Source of the DNA: an uncultured Ruminiclostridium sp.
GTDB lineage: Bacteria > Bacillota > Clostridia > Oscillospirales > Ruminococcaceae
NCBI GenBank assembly: GCA_910585505.1
Contig: CAJUFF010000070.1
Location: 1-13,370, forward strand
Length of the DNA stretch: 13,370 nucleotides
Direction: 5' to 3'
The notes under the pieces were generated by a model that worked only from the letters and a program-made list of their open reading frames with translations, was not told the origin of the DNA and searched no databases. The translations under genes were made by a program, and so were the position numbers. Shown here piece after piece: positions 1 through 6,986 of the stretch. Within the stretch, counting starts at the first letter, position 1; each line of letters begins with the position of its first letter.

Positions 1-46
1 AATAACCATTTTGACTATGATTTTATCCTGTGTCAAAATGGTTATT
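1..46. repeat. Perfect 15-bp inverted repeat, 16-nt spacer
   Basis: Bases 1-15 are the exact reverse complement of bases 32-46, separated by a 16-nt AT-rich spacer. The repeat starts at the first base of the window, so the arms may extend further left. No T-run follows on the plus strand, so it is not an obvious intrinsic terminator in that direction. It could be a terminator of a gene outside the window, a small palindromic repeat element or a protein-binding dyad. The symmetry is certain; the function is unknown. Confidence 0.75.
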
Positions 47-68
47 AGTATAAGTTTACTTTTAAGTA

Positions 69-100
69 TAAAAAGAACAGGTAAAAACCTGTCCTTTTTA
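69..100. terminator. Bidirectional intrinsic terminator
   Basis: The stem is ACAGGT/ACCTGT with an AAAA loop. It is extended, after one A-C mismatch, by an A-rich left arm pairing with a CTTTTTA right arm. The element is nearly symmetric, so a U-tract follows the stem in both directions. On the minus strand it lies about 115 bases after the stop of the small acidic protein gene and would close the long minus-strand gene series. On the plus strand it would close a gene to the left of the window. Confidence 0.7.
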
Positions 101-168
101 TTAGTTCACAATTCAAATAAACCATCGCAGTAGGTCAATTGATAATAATTCAGGATAACTTTATTAAA

Positions 169-186
169 CTTCCGTCGAAACGGAGG
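169..186 (-). terminator. Small UUCG-loop hairpin after the acidic protein gene
   Basis: TCCGT (171-175) pairs with ACGGA (180-184) around a 4-base loop that reads TTCG on the minus strand, a very stable tetraloop. The outer bases extend the stem by one or two pairs. A moderately T-rich stretch follows on the minus strand. It lies about 30 bases after the stop at 216. It could be a weak terminator or a 3'-end-protecting hairpin upstream of the stronger terminator at 69-100. Confidence 0.4.
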
Positions 187-215
187 CAAAAACAATATGT
201 TTGAAAGGGGACTTA

Positions 216-476
216 TTAAAGCTGTTCTTCATTTTCCTCTTCATCCTCTTCCTCATCCTCGGAGTCCTCTTCGCCTACCTCCGGCATTTCGTCGTTGGCG
301 AAAAAGTGTTCAAATTCTTCGTCATCAACGGGATCGTCAAAGGAATCAAAATCGTCGAAATCATCCTCATCGTCATATTTTTTTGTGAGCTTGTTTTTCA
401 AAAGCATTGTTGCAACAAATGCACCGCCCAAAACGGCGATAAGACCCAAAATAAAACCGACCAAACCCTTATTCAT
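216..476 (-). CDS. Small single-pass membrane protein with highly acidic tail
   Basis: An 86-residue protein of unknown function. Residues 4-26 form one hydrophobic, glycine-containing membrane segment, followed by a basic patch (residues 27-33, KNKLTKK). By the positive-inside rule this places the rest in the cytoplasm. Residues 35-86 contain 32 Asp/Glu out of 52, with phenylalanines spaced through the first part (F40, F43, F46, F55, F58, F59). The ATG at 476 is chosen because a perfect AAGGAGG ribosome site lies 10 bases upstream. The gene has its own promoter (566-594) and a stem-loop at the mRNA 5' end. It is the last gene of the minus-strand series, 154 bases after rsmE. The coding call is strong because of the promoter, ribosome site and protein architecture; the function is unknown. 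A membrane-anchored acidic tail could bind cations or basic proteins, but that is inference. Confidence 0.8.
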   Translation of the reverse strand: MNKGLVGFILGLIAVLGGAFVATMLLKNKLTKKYDDEDDFDDFDSFDDPVDDEEFEHFFANDEMPEVGEEDSEDEEEDEEENEEQL

Positions 477-518
477 TTGAATATATCCTCCTTAGATGAA
501 GTGTCTTTTCCTCTTCGT

Positions 519-557
519 ATAATTTTTCTGCACATTTAATTCTTTTGGAAAAATTAT
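519..557 (-). promoter_or_regulatory. 5' leader stem-loop of the acidic protein mRNA
   Basis: Ten bases (519-528) are the exact reverse complement of 548-557, with a 19-nt loop. The promoter at 566-594 predicts transcription starting near 559, so the stem would form at the extreme 5' end of the minus-strand transcript. Stem-loops in that position are known to protect mRNA from 5'-dependent decay in Firmicutes. The pairing is seen; the role is inferred. Confidence 0.5.
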
Positions 558-565
558 CTGAAAAT

Positions 566-594
566 ATTATATAACAAAATTTACTTTTTTTCAA
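566..594 (-). promoter_or_regulatory. Sigma-A promoter of the acidic membrane protein gene
   Basis: Read on the minus strand: -35 TTGAAA (589-594), 17-bp spacer, -10 TATAAT (566-571). This is a near-consensus housekeeping promoter. It gives the small acidic gene its own transcript in addition to any read-through from rsmE. Confidence 0.75.
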
Positions 595-629
595 GTGTTA
601 TAGGAAATATAGCAAATTGCACAAAAAAA

Positions 630-1385
630 TCATATATTTCCTGTTAAATTCATCAGTATAGAAAGCGCAGCTACGGGAGCTGTTTCGCAGCGCAGTATTC
701 TTTTTCCGAGAGACGCGGCAGTAATACCGCAATTTTCGGCAAATTCCGCTTCTTCGCTTTCAAATCCGCCTTCGCTTCCTATAAAAATGCCGATTTTTGA
801 AGCGTTTTTTATAGGAAGTTCGGAAAGCTTCTTTCCGCCGCACTCATAAAAAAGTATACCCAAGCCGATTTTGGAATATTCCGCAGCGGCTTTTTTGAAA
901 TCCTCAATTTTGCCGATAGTCGGTATTTTTCCGCCGCCGCACTGTTTTGAAGCCTCCTTTGCTATTTTTTCCCATCTTTGCAGCTTTTTGGAAATACTTT
1001 TCTCATCCGGTCTCGAAACACATCTTTTTGACATTATCGGTACAATTGCGGAAGCGCCAAGCTCGGTTGCCTTTTGTACAATAAAGTCCATTTTATCACT
1101 TTTGGGGAGACACTGAAAAAGAATTATTTCTGCAGTTGGTACTGCTTCGTTTTTTCTTTCGTCCAAAATGTCAAGACTTACCGAATCTTTTTGCAAAGAG
1201 GCTATTCTGCAAAGGTAATCGTTATTGTCATTATCGCAAAGCACTATAAGCTCGTCGGTGTTCATGCGCAGAACAGTGCAGATATGCTTTGCGTCCTCAC
1301 CGTTAATATAAGCTTTTTTACCGTCTGTTGATCCAAAAAAACGAGGATAGCGCCAGCGTTCTTTTTTTATATCAGTTGATTCCAA
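630..1385 (-). CDS. rsmE: 16S rRNA (uracil-1498-N3) methyltransferase RsmE
   Basis: SAM-dependent SPOUT-class methyltransferase that methylates U1498 of 16S rRNA in the small subunit. The N-terminal part is the PUA-like RNA-binding domain (RYPRFFGS then the ...HICTVLRM segment). The C-terminal part carries the trefoil-knot SAM site: IGSEGGF, then LGKRILRCETAP and the terminal LSILMN. These correspond to the family motifs GPEGGF and LGxRILRxETA, with Ser for Pro and Cys for the usual Thr. An ATG exists at 1511, but it would add about 40 unrelated residues lying wholly inside recG. I prefer the TTG at 1385 (251 aa, the usual length), preceded by GGTGA and overlapping the recG stop by 14 bases; a GTG at 1394 is the alternative. 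Tight overlap implies co-translation with recG. The family is certain; the exact start is not. Confidence 0.92.
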   Translation of the reverse strand: MESTDIKKERWRYPRFFGSTDGKKAYINGEDAKHICTVLRMNTDELIVLCDNDNNDYLCRIASLQKDSVSLDILDERKNEAVPTAEIILFQCLPKSDKMDFIVQKATELGASAIVPIMSKRCVSRPDEKSISKKLQRWEKIAKEASKQCGGGKIPTIGKIEDFKKAAAEYSKIGLGILFYECGGKKLSELPIKNASKIGIFIGSEGGFESEEAEFAENCGITAASLGKRILRCETAPVAALSILMNLTGNI

Positions 1386-3399
1386 ATTTTTCACCAGCTT
1401 TAAATAAATTTTCAACAAGTCTGTTAAGACCGCTGTTTTTTTTAAATGAAAGGCTTTCGTCTTCCTCCAGTATTTCGCGCGAATATTTTTGCGCGAGGTA
1501 AACTGTTTCAATATCCCTGTTCATATCGGCTATTTTAAGAGCGGGAAGTCCATGCTGTGCGCAGCCAAAAAAATCGCCCGGTCCTCGCAGTTCCAAATCC
1601 TTATTTGCTATCTTGAAACCGTCGCATGTGGATACCATTGTGTCGATGCGCGCTTTTGTATATTCTCCTTTGCTGTCGGTTACCAGTATACAGTGTGACT
1701 GGGTGTTTCCGCGGCCTACTCGTCCTCTGAGCTGATGAAGCTGTGAAAGGCCGAACTGCTCGGCGTTTTCGATTATCATTATCACTGCGTTGGGAACGTC
1801 TATTCCCACCTCTATCACGGTAGTCGCGATAAGCACCGATATTTTGTTCTGTTTAAAATCGTTCATAACCGCGTCTTTTTCCGTCTGCTTCATTTTGCCA
1901 TGGAGCAGCCCCAAGGAAATTCCCGACAGATAACCGCTTTTGAGTTCTTCAAAATACTTTGTCGCCGCAGCCTTGTCACTTGTTCCTTCTTCCACATGAG
2001 GACAGACTATATAAGCCTGATAGCCTTCTTTTACATATTTTATAATGAATCTGTACAGTCGTTGATGAAAGCTGCTGTCTACCCCGTAGGTCTTTACGGG
2101 AAGACGGCCCTTAGGCATTTCGTTGAGTATAGATATATCCAGATCGGCGTATATCATCAATGCCAAAGTGCGGGGAATTGGTGTGGCGGACATTACCAGA
2201 CTATGGGGATTTTCACCTTTTTCCTGTAGCTTTGAGCGTTGGGATACGCCGAAACGGTGCTGCTCGTCGGTTACCGATAAGCCTAAACGGTTAAATTCCA
2301 CGTTTTTCTGTATAAGAGCGTGAGTACCCACGATAATTTGCGCTTCTCCGCTTTTAATGCGTTCTTTTACAAGCTTTTTATCCTTAGCGCTAAGCCCTCC
2401 CGTAAGCAGCTCGACATTTATTCCGAGAGGCTCCAGAAAACCTTGAAGAGTGTCTCGATGCTGCTTCGCCAGTATTTCCGTAGGAGCCATCAAAGTGGCT
2501 TGATAACCGTTTTTCACGGTAAAATACATTACAGCCGCCGCGACTAACGTTTTTCCGCTTCCCACATCTCCTTGTAGAAGTCTGTTCATTGGCAGCGGCT
2601 TAAGCATATCGGAAACGCATTCCTTTATGGCTTTTTTCTGAGCATTTGTGGGCGAAAAGGGAAGAGAAGCGAAAAAATCTTTTATATCCGCTTTTTCCAT
2701 TGGTATGCCGATCTCTTTGCGTTTTTGTTTTCCTAACAAAGACAAGCCTAACTGAAGCACCAGAAGCTCTTCAAAAATAAGACGTTTTTTTGCTTTTTCA
2801 AGCATTTCAGCGCTTTGAGGAAAGTGAATATTGAAAACCGATTCCTTTAATGGCAGTAAATTTTCCTTTTCCCTTATATATTTCGGAAGAAGATCGCTAA
2901 ATTCCGCCCTTTCCAGCGCGTTTGACATATTTGAGATAACTGTGCTGTTGCTGAGTCCTCCGGTAAGATGGTATTTGGGAACGATTTTACTTTCGCTTTC
3001 CGCCAAAATAAAGAGAGGAGACAGAGATTCTTTTTTGGCAAATGTACACGTAACTTTCCCATAAAAAAGATAGCTGTAGCCTTCTGCAATCTTGTCGTAG
3101 GCAAAGCGGTTATTGAAGAAGGTTATCAGCATTTCGTCCGTTCCGTCGCTCACCGCGATGTGATATACCGTTACTTTGCCGAAATAAGGTGTAAGCTTTT
3201 TCGTTACCTCTCCTTTAAAAACGCAAATCTCTTCGTTTTCTATCTCGCATATTTTTTTTGGACGGGAGTAATCAATGTAATTTCTCGGATAAAAACCGAT
3301 AAGATCCTCGGTGGTGAAAATTCCCAGTTTATGATACATTGAAGCTCTTTTATCGCTTATTCCCCTGATTTCTTTTATATCTGGGTTATTTAATATCAT
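1372..3399 (-). CDS. recG: ATP-dependent DNA helicase RecG
   Basis: Superfamily 2 helicase that remodels stalled replication forks and branch-migrates Holliday junctions. The 675 residues match the usual length. The N-terminal wedge/OB region (about 1-230) starts with a helix-hairpin-helix-like segment (IKEIRGISDKRASMYHKLGI). Helicase motifs follow: the Q-motif region PTNAQKKAI (about 250-258), Walker A GDVGSGKT (277-284), DEQHRFG (378-384), SATPIPRT (404-411) and QLRGRVGRG (556-564). The ATG overlaps the GNAT stop as ATGA, and the 3' end overlaps rsmE, so it sits in the middle of a tightly coupled string. In many Firmicutes recG lies downstream of yloU-yloV, as here. Confidence 0.97.
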   Translation of the reverse strand: MILNNPDIKEIRGISDKRASMYHKLGIFTTEDLIGFYPRNYIDYSRPKKICEIENEEICVFKGEVTKKLTPYFGKVTVYHIAVSDGTDEMLITFFNNRFAYDKIAEGYSYLFYGKVTCTFAKKESLSPLFILAESESKIVPKYHLTGGLSNSTVISNMSNALERAEFSDLLPKYIREKENLLPLKESVFNIHFPQSAEMLEKAKKRLIFEELLVLQLGLSLLGKQKRKEIGIPMEKADIKDFFASLPFSPTNAQKKAIKECVSDMLKPLPMNRLLQGDVGSGKTLVAAAVMYFTVKNGYQATLMAPTEILAKQHRDTLQGFLEPLGINVELLTGGLSAKDKKLVKERIKSGEAQIIVGTHALIQKNVEFNRLGLSVTDEQHRFGVSQRSKLQEKGENPHSLVMSATPIPRTLALMIYADLDISILNEMPKGRLPVKTYGVDSSFHQRLYRFIIKYVKEGYQAYIVCPHVEEGTSDKAAATKYFEELKSGYLSGISLGLLHGKMKQTEKDAVMNDFKQNKISVLIATTVIEVGIDVPNAVIMIIENAEQFGLSQLHQLRGRVGRGNTQSHCILVTDSKGEYTKARIDTMVSTCDGFKIANKDLELRGPGDFFGCAQHGLPALKIADMNRDIETVYLAQKYSREILEEDESLSFKKNSGLNRLVENLFKAGEKFGIN

Positions 3400-3926
3400 T
3401 TCATATCCATAATATAATACTTTGCTTCAAACTCTCTTCCGTCATAGCAGGAATAGCTTCCCATGTGATCGAATTTCATGCCTATCTTTTCCATCACCCT
3501 GCCGCTGTTGGGGTTGTCTGTCGCGTGGTCTGCAATAAAACGCTTTATCCCGATTCCGCTTAAATAGTCCACCAGAGCTTTCATCGCTTCGGAGGTATAT
3601 CCCTTGTGCCAATAGTCGAAAGCGATGTTGTAGCCAAGACTCCATCGGTCAAATTCCGGCTTGTAATACACGCCGCAGGAGCCTATTAGCTTTTCGTTTT
3701 CTTTAAGCCTTATTCCGGTGTCAAAGTGCTTGCAGCCTTCGTCCCGCGCGTTGCTGACCACGCTTTTAAGCCACTCCTCGGTTTCCTCCGCGGATTTGTG
3801 AGTGGTATAGGTCATAAATTTTGTTACCCTCGGATCGCTTGTCCAGCCATGGAAAATACGCTCCGCATCGGAGACCTTAAGGGGGGTAAGTAAAAGTCTT
3901 TCAGTTTCTATTACAGGCAGTTTCAT
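3396..3926 (-). CDS. GNAT-family N-acetyltransferase (RimJ/RimL type)
   Basis: A 176-residue acetyl-CoA-dependent N-acyltransferase of the RimJ/RimL-like branch. The opening IETERLLLTPLKVSDAERI is the typical first strand and helix. The acetyl-CoA pyrophosphate-binding loop is the degenerate WHKGYTSEAMKAL (about 106-118). The later segment with NPNSGRVMEKIGM (138-150) is the usual family motif before the last strands. Targets in this family range from ribosomal protein N-termini to small amines and antibiotics; nothing here fixes the substrate. The start has AAAGGAAT upstream. The gene is separated from fakA by a hairpin (3955-3990) and overlaps recG by four bases. Its place between fakA and recG is not part of the usual Firmicutes arrangement. 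Confidence 0.88.
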   Translation of the reverse strand: MKLPVIETERLLLTPLKVSDAERIFHGWTSDPRVTKFMTYTTHKSAEETEEWLKSVVSNARDEGCKHFDTGIRLKENEKLIGSCGVYYKPEFDRWSLGYNIAFDYWHKGYTSEAMKALVDYLSGIGIKRFIADHATDNPNSGRVMEKIGMKFDHMGSYSCYDGREFEAKYYIMDMK

Positions 3927-3954
3927 TTTTTGTATTCCTTTTCTGATTTATTGA

Positions 3955-3990
3955 TTCAGCCAAATTTTCTTTACGGAAAATTTGGTTGAA
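3955..3990. repeat. Inverted repeat (hairpin) between fakA and the GNAT gene
   Basis: A 15-base left arm (3955-3969) pairs with 3976-3990 over a 6-base loop. All positions match except 3959/3986, which is a G-U pair in plus-strand RNA and a C-A mismatch in minus-strand RNA. It begins 12 bases after the fakA stop. No U-tract follows on the minus strand, so it is a poor terminator candidate there. An RNA-processing or 3'-end-stabilising hairpin that lets fakA and the downstream genes be expressed at different levels is a reasonable inference. Confidence 0.6.
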
Positions 3991-4002
3991 TTTCTACGAT
4001 TT

Positions 4003-5652
4003 TTATTCCACCGAAACGATATAGTAATAAATCGGCTGTCCTCCGTTGACAAGAACTATTTCCAAGTCGTTGTCAAGCTTTGTTTTCAACAGCTCATACG
4101 CTTCCTGCGCGTCGTCGTCGGTAACGTCCGAGCCGTAGATAACGGTAATATAAGAAGAATCGCTTTTAACAAGCCTTTTGGTTATCTTGAAAAGCGCTTT
4201 TTTCACGTCGCGTTCGACTAATGCCAGCTTTCCGTTTTCCATGGCCAGAATATCGCCTTGTTTTATTTTTTTATCGTCAAATTCGCTGTCGCGTACTGCA
4301 AAAGTGACGGAGCCGGTACCTACCTTATCGAGAGCCTTTGTCATATTAACGCCGTTTTGTTTTACGCTTAAAGAGCCGTCAAATGCTATCATTGCGGATA
4401 TTCCCTGTGGAACCGTTCTTGATTGAAGAACGATTACCTTTCTGTCCTTTACAAGTTTTACCGCTTGTTCAGCCGCCATAATGATATTTTTATTATTCGG
4501 GAGAACAAAAACGTTTTTGGCCGGAGTAGCCAGAATCGCTTCTACTATGTCCTCGGTTGACGGATTGGATGTCTGCCCGCCTCTTACGATGCTGTCAACG
4601 CCAAGATCGGAAAAAATAGCCTCAAGCCCCGCGCCGTTTACTACAGATACAAAACCGTAATCTTTTTCGGGCTTTGCGGGCTGTGCTTTTTTCATTTTAG
4701 CCATTTCAACCTTTTTTTCCTGATTCTTGTGCTGCTCCTTCATGTTTTCGATTTTAAGATTAACCAGCATACCGAAAAGCAAACCTTGCTCCAAAGCTTT
4801 TCCGGGATGTTCGGTATGAACGTGCACTTTTATTATATCGTCATCGTCAACAACCACAACACAGTCGCCTATTGTTTCGAGATAAGCTCTCAGAAGCTTT
4901 GCGTCTTTACAATCGTTTTTTTTCTTTACAAGAAATTCCGTACAGTATGTGAATTCGATATCTGCTTCTACGCTTCCCGCGGCGTTGGTTATAACGGGTC
5001 CCTTAATATCGGAATCAACTTCCTCGTTTGCAATAACCCCGTTTCCGTTGACAACGCTCTGTATGCCCTGCATTATTACTAAAAATCCCATTCCGCCTGC
5101 GTCTACAACTCCCGCTTTTTTAAGAACGGGAAGAAGTTCCGGAGTTTTATCAAGGGATGCTTTAGCGGCTGAAGTTATAGTGTCAAAGAGTTCTACAATA
5201 TCGGCTCCTTCGGCGGCTTTTTTTGACGCTGCCTCCGAGCTTTCTCGCGCTACGGTAAGAATTGTTCCCTCGGTGGGCTTCATTACTGATTTATACGCGG
5301 ATTCAACGCCCAAGCTCAAGGATCTTGATATATCCTGCGCCTCGGCGGTGTTTTTTCCGTTTAAGCCTTTGGAAAATCCTCTGAATAAAAGCGACAGGAT
5401 AACGCCCGAATTACCTCTTGCGCCTCTGAGCATAGCGGAAGCCGTAGCGCTTGCCACGGCGCTTACGGTAACGTCGTCGCTCATCATTTTTAATTCGGGA
5501 AGAGCATTTTTTATGGTCATTGACATATTTGTTCCCGTATCTCCGTCGGGAACGGGGAATACGTTAAGCTCGTCCACCGTGTTTTTATTGTTTACTATAT
5601 TATTCGCCCCGGATATAATAGCGTCGCGGAGCATTTTACCGCTGATACTCAA
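4003..5652 (-). CDS. fakA: Fatty acid kinase catalytic subunit FakA (YloV, DhaL/DAK family)
   Basis: In Firmicutes FakA phosphorylates fatty acids presented by DegV-type FakB proteins, giving acyl-phosphate for phospholipid synthesis. At 549 aa it is full length. The N-terminal DhaL-type ATP-binding domain (about 5-200) carries the metal-binding loop FPVPDGDTGTNMS (about 32-44) and RGARGNSGVILS. A Lys/Glu-rich linker (about 315-341) precedes the C-terminal DegV-like region with GGQTSNPSTEDI and the FVLPNNKNI segment. The start is a TTG at 5652, preceded by AAAAGGAG seven bases away; no better ATG exists before the conserved helix. It follows the Asp23/YloU gene by 44 bases, the standard yloU-yloV pairing. 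No fakB gene is in the window, so the lipid-binding partner must be elsewhere. Confidence 0.93.
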   Translation of the reverse strand: MSISGKMLRDAIISGANNIVNNKNTVDELNVFPVPDGDTGTNMSMTIKNALPELKMMSDDVTVSAVASATASAMLRGARGNSGVILSLLFRGFSKGLNGKNTAEAQDISRSLSLGVESAYKSVMKPTEGTILTVARESSEAASKKAAEGADIVELFDTITSAAKASLDKTPELLPVLKKAGVVDAGGMGFLVIMQGIQSVVNGNGVIANEEVDSDIKGPVITNAAGSVEADIEFTYCTEFLVKKKNDCKDAKLLRAYLETIGDCVVVVDDDDIIKVHVHTEHPGKALEQGLLFGMLVNLKIENMKEQHKNQEKKVEMAKMKKAQPAKPEKDYGFVSVVNGAGLEAIFSDLGVDSIVRGGQTSNPSTEDIVEAILATPAKNVFVLPNNKNIIMAAEQAVKLVKDRKVIVLQSRTVPQGISAMIAFDGSLSVKQNGVNMTKALDKVGTGSVTFAVRDSEFDDKKIKQGDILAMENGKLALVERDVKKALFKITKRLVKSDSSYITVIYGSDVTDDDAQEAYELLKTKLDNDLEIVLVNGGQPIYYYIVSVE

Positions 5653-5696
5653 AGCCGCACTCCTTTTAATATAATAAAATTTTTTGTAGCGTAGGT

Positions 5697-6056
5697 TCAG
5701 GATTTTATTCCGTCAATAAAGACGTTAACGTTTTCAACTTCAATTTCCGTTTCGTCTTCTATAACATAAGTGATCTTATGCTGTATGCTTCTCACGGCGG
5801 TGGAAATGTTTACTCCGTATAAGACGGTAATATGCAGATCTACGTGTAGCTTCCCCCTTACTGTTCTGACGGAGACGCCCTTGTCGATATATTTCTTTTT
5901 TCTGGTAAATGGCAGCGATTCTCTTAGGCTTTGTTTTGGAGTGCATGCGTTTGTGTCCGCTACTCCAAAGCAGTTTGTCAGCGTTCCGCCGATAAGCTGA
6001 GCAAAAAATTGCCTTGATATGTTTATCTCTCCCAAGTGATTATGAATAAGCACCAT
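5697..6056 (-). CDS. Asp23/Gls24 family envelope stress protein (YloU-like)
   Basis: A 119-residue member of the Asp23/Gls24 family, recognised by ISRQFFAQLIGGTLTNCFGV near the N-terminus, GVSVRTVRGKLHVDLHITVLYGVNI in the middle and the closing VENVNVFIDGIKS. Family members are cytoplasmic and often membrane-associated; the YloU branch is almost always encoded next to fakA/yloV, as here. No signal peptide or membrane segment is present. The start has an AAAAGGAGG site 8 bases upstream. A promoter (6107-6135) and a dyad (6071-6088) precede it. A functional link to fatty-acid kinase is suggested by gene order only. The family call is firm; the role is not established. Confidence 0.88.
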   Translation of the reverse strand: MVLIHNHLGEINISRQFFAQLIGGTLTNCFGVADTNACTPKQSLRESLPFTRKKKYIDKGVSVRTVRGKLHVDLHITVLYGVNISTAVRSIQHKITYVIEDETEIEVENVNVFIDGIKS

Positions 6057-6070
6057 ATCGTGTCCCTCCT

Positions 6071-6088
6071 TTTACATAACAGTGTAAA
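6071..6088. promoter_or_regulatory. Dyad TTTACA-N6-TGTAAA in the asp23/fakA leader
   Basis: TTTACA (6071-6076) and TGTAAA (6083-6088) form a perfect 6+6 dyad with a 6-base spacer. It lies between the predicted start of transcription (near 6100) and the ribosome site (6064-6072), and touches the latter. The position suits a repressor operator or a small hairpin masking the ribosome site. I do not recognise it as the site of a named regulator, and a 12-base dyad in AT-rich DNA can arise by chance. Confidence 0.35.
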
Positions 6089-6106
6089 CAGAGTTATTAT
6101 TGTATT

Positions 6107-6135
6107 ATTTTAACACAATTTTCATTTTTTTTCAA
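6107..6135 (-). promoter_or_regulatory. Sigma-A promoter for the asp23-fakA-GNAT-recG-rsmE unit
   Basis: Read on the minus strand: -35 TTGAAA (6130-6135), 17-bp spacer, -10 TAAAAT (6107-6112). The -35 lies within the last codons of ispE. It would start a transcript near 6100 with a roughly 45-base leader before the asp23-like gene. It has the same TTGAAA-plus-A-tract form as the promoter at 566-594. Confidence 0.65.
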
Positions 6136-6982
6136 GAGAAAAAAATGGTTTTGTCAAAAACGTGAACGGATAATTTAAGTGAGACAGTGCTTCCAAGGCT
6201 TTTTCTTCATCGTCAAAAAGACCGAAAACCGCGCTTCCGCTCCCGCTTAACAATGCTCCCAAAGCGTTTGAAGACAATAAATCATTTTTAATTTTTTCTA
6301 TTCGGCTGTCATGATAAAGTGATTCAAAAATATTATAAAGATATTCTGCTGTTTTTTTAAGGTCGTTTTCTTTAAGCGCGGCAATCAGACCGCCGGGTTC
6401 ACCCATACTTTTTAAAGGCGTTTTGTCATACAGCTTATATCCCTGCGATGTGCCGCATGAAAAATCGGGCTTTGCAATAAGAATATAGCAGTTTTCAAGA
6501 CCCCTTATATCTGTCATTTTTTCGCCTATACCACGGCAAAGAGCAGCGTTTCCTCTTATACAGAAGGGAACGTCGGCGCCCAATCCCGCTCCGAGCATCT
6601 CAAGCTCGGAACATGTCAGCGGTTCGCCGCAAAGCCGATTAAGCGCCTTAAGCACCGCCGCTCCGTCGGTGCTGCTTCCTCCCAGTCCGGCCATAACGGG
6701 TATGTTTTTTTTGATGTCAACGGTTATTTTGGCGGAGAGATCTGTTTTTTCGGTAAAAAGCGCGGCGGCTTTATAGGCGATATTCCTTTTGTCGGTAGGT
6801 ACTGCGGGGTTATCGCAGGTGATTTCCACTCCGATCCCTTCGGAAAGGGATACCTTTACATCATCGTGAAGCTCTATCTGCTGCATAACATTGTTCAGGG
6901 AATGATAACCGTTTGGCAAAACGCCGGTTATGTCTAAAAAAAGGTTTATTTTGGCGTATGCTTTTAATTTTATCTCGGTCAT
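6122..6982 (-). CDS. ispE: 4-diphosphocytidyl-2-C-methyl-D-erythritol kinase IspE
   Basis: GHMP-family kinase that phosphorylates the 2-hydroxyl of CDP-methylerythritol in the MEP route to isopentenyl diphosphate. The N-terminus has the hallmark KAYAKINLFLDI containing the catalytic-site lysine. The ATP-binding loop is PVMAGLGGSSTDGAAVL, followed by GLGADVPFCIRG with the catalytic aspartate, and GALLSGSGSAVFGLF near the C-terminus. I choose the ATG at 6982 (286 aa) over the one at 6997: GAGGA lies 8 bases upstream and the conserved region begins at once, whereas the 6997 start would overlap the Nudix gene and add five non-conserved residues. The gene begins four bases after the Nudix stop, so translation is probably coupled. 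Confidence 0.96.
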   Translation of the reverse strand: MTEIKLKAYAKINLFLDITGVLPNGYHSLNNVMQQIELHDDVKVSLSEGIGVEITCDNPAVPTDKRNIAYKAAALFTEKTDLSAKITVDIKKNIPVMAGLGGSSTDGAAVLKALNRLCGEPLTCSELEMLGAGLGADVPFCIRGNAALCRGIGEKMTDIRGLENCYILIAKPDFSCGTSQGYKLYDKTPLKSMGEPGGLIAALKENDLKKTAEYLYNIFESLYHDSRIEKIKNDLLSSNALGALLSGSGSAVFGLFDDEEKALEALSHLNYPFTFLTKPFFSLEKK

Positions 6983-6986
6983 TGTA

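Noticed and set aside
197..539. Plus-strand open frames opposite the small acidic gene
   Set aside because: They are mirrors of the Asp/Glu-rich coding stretch; the minus-strand gene has promoter, ribosome site and sensible protein architecture.
601..629. GCAAATTGC palindrome after rsmE as its terminator
   Set aside because: The stem is only four bases with one central base, and the T-run is on the wrong side for the minus-strand transcript.
1372..1511. Frameshift between rsmE and recG
   Set aside because: Both proteins are complete at their family lengths; the overlap is explained by a downstream rsmE start.
4949..5674. 241-codon plus-strand open frame opposite fakA
   Set aside because: It lies wholly antisense to fakA, has no ribosome site, and its sequence reads as the complement of a conserved gene (Ser/Thr/Pro-rich low complexity).
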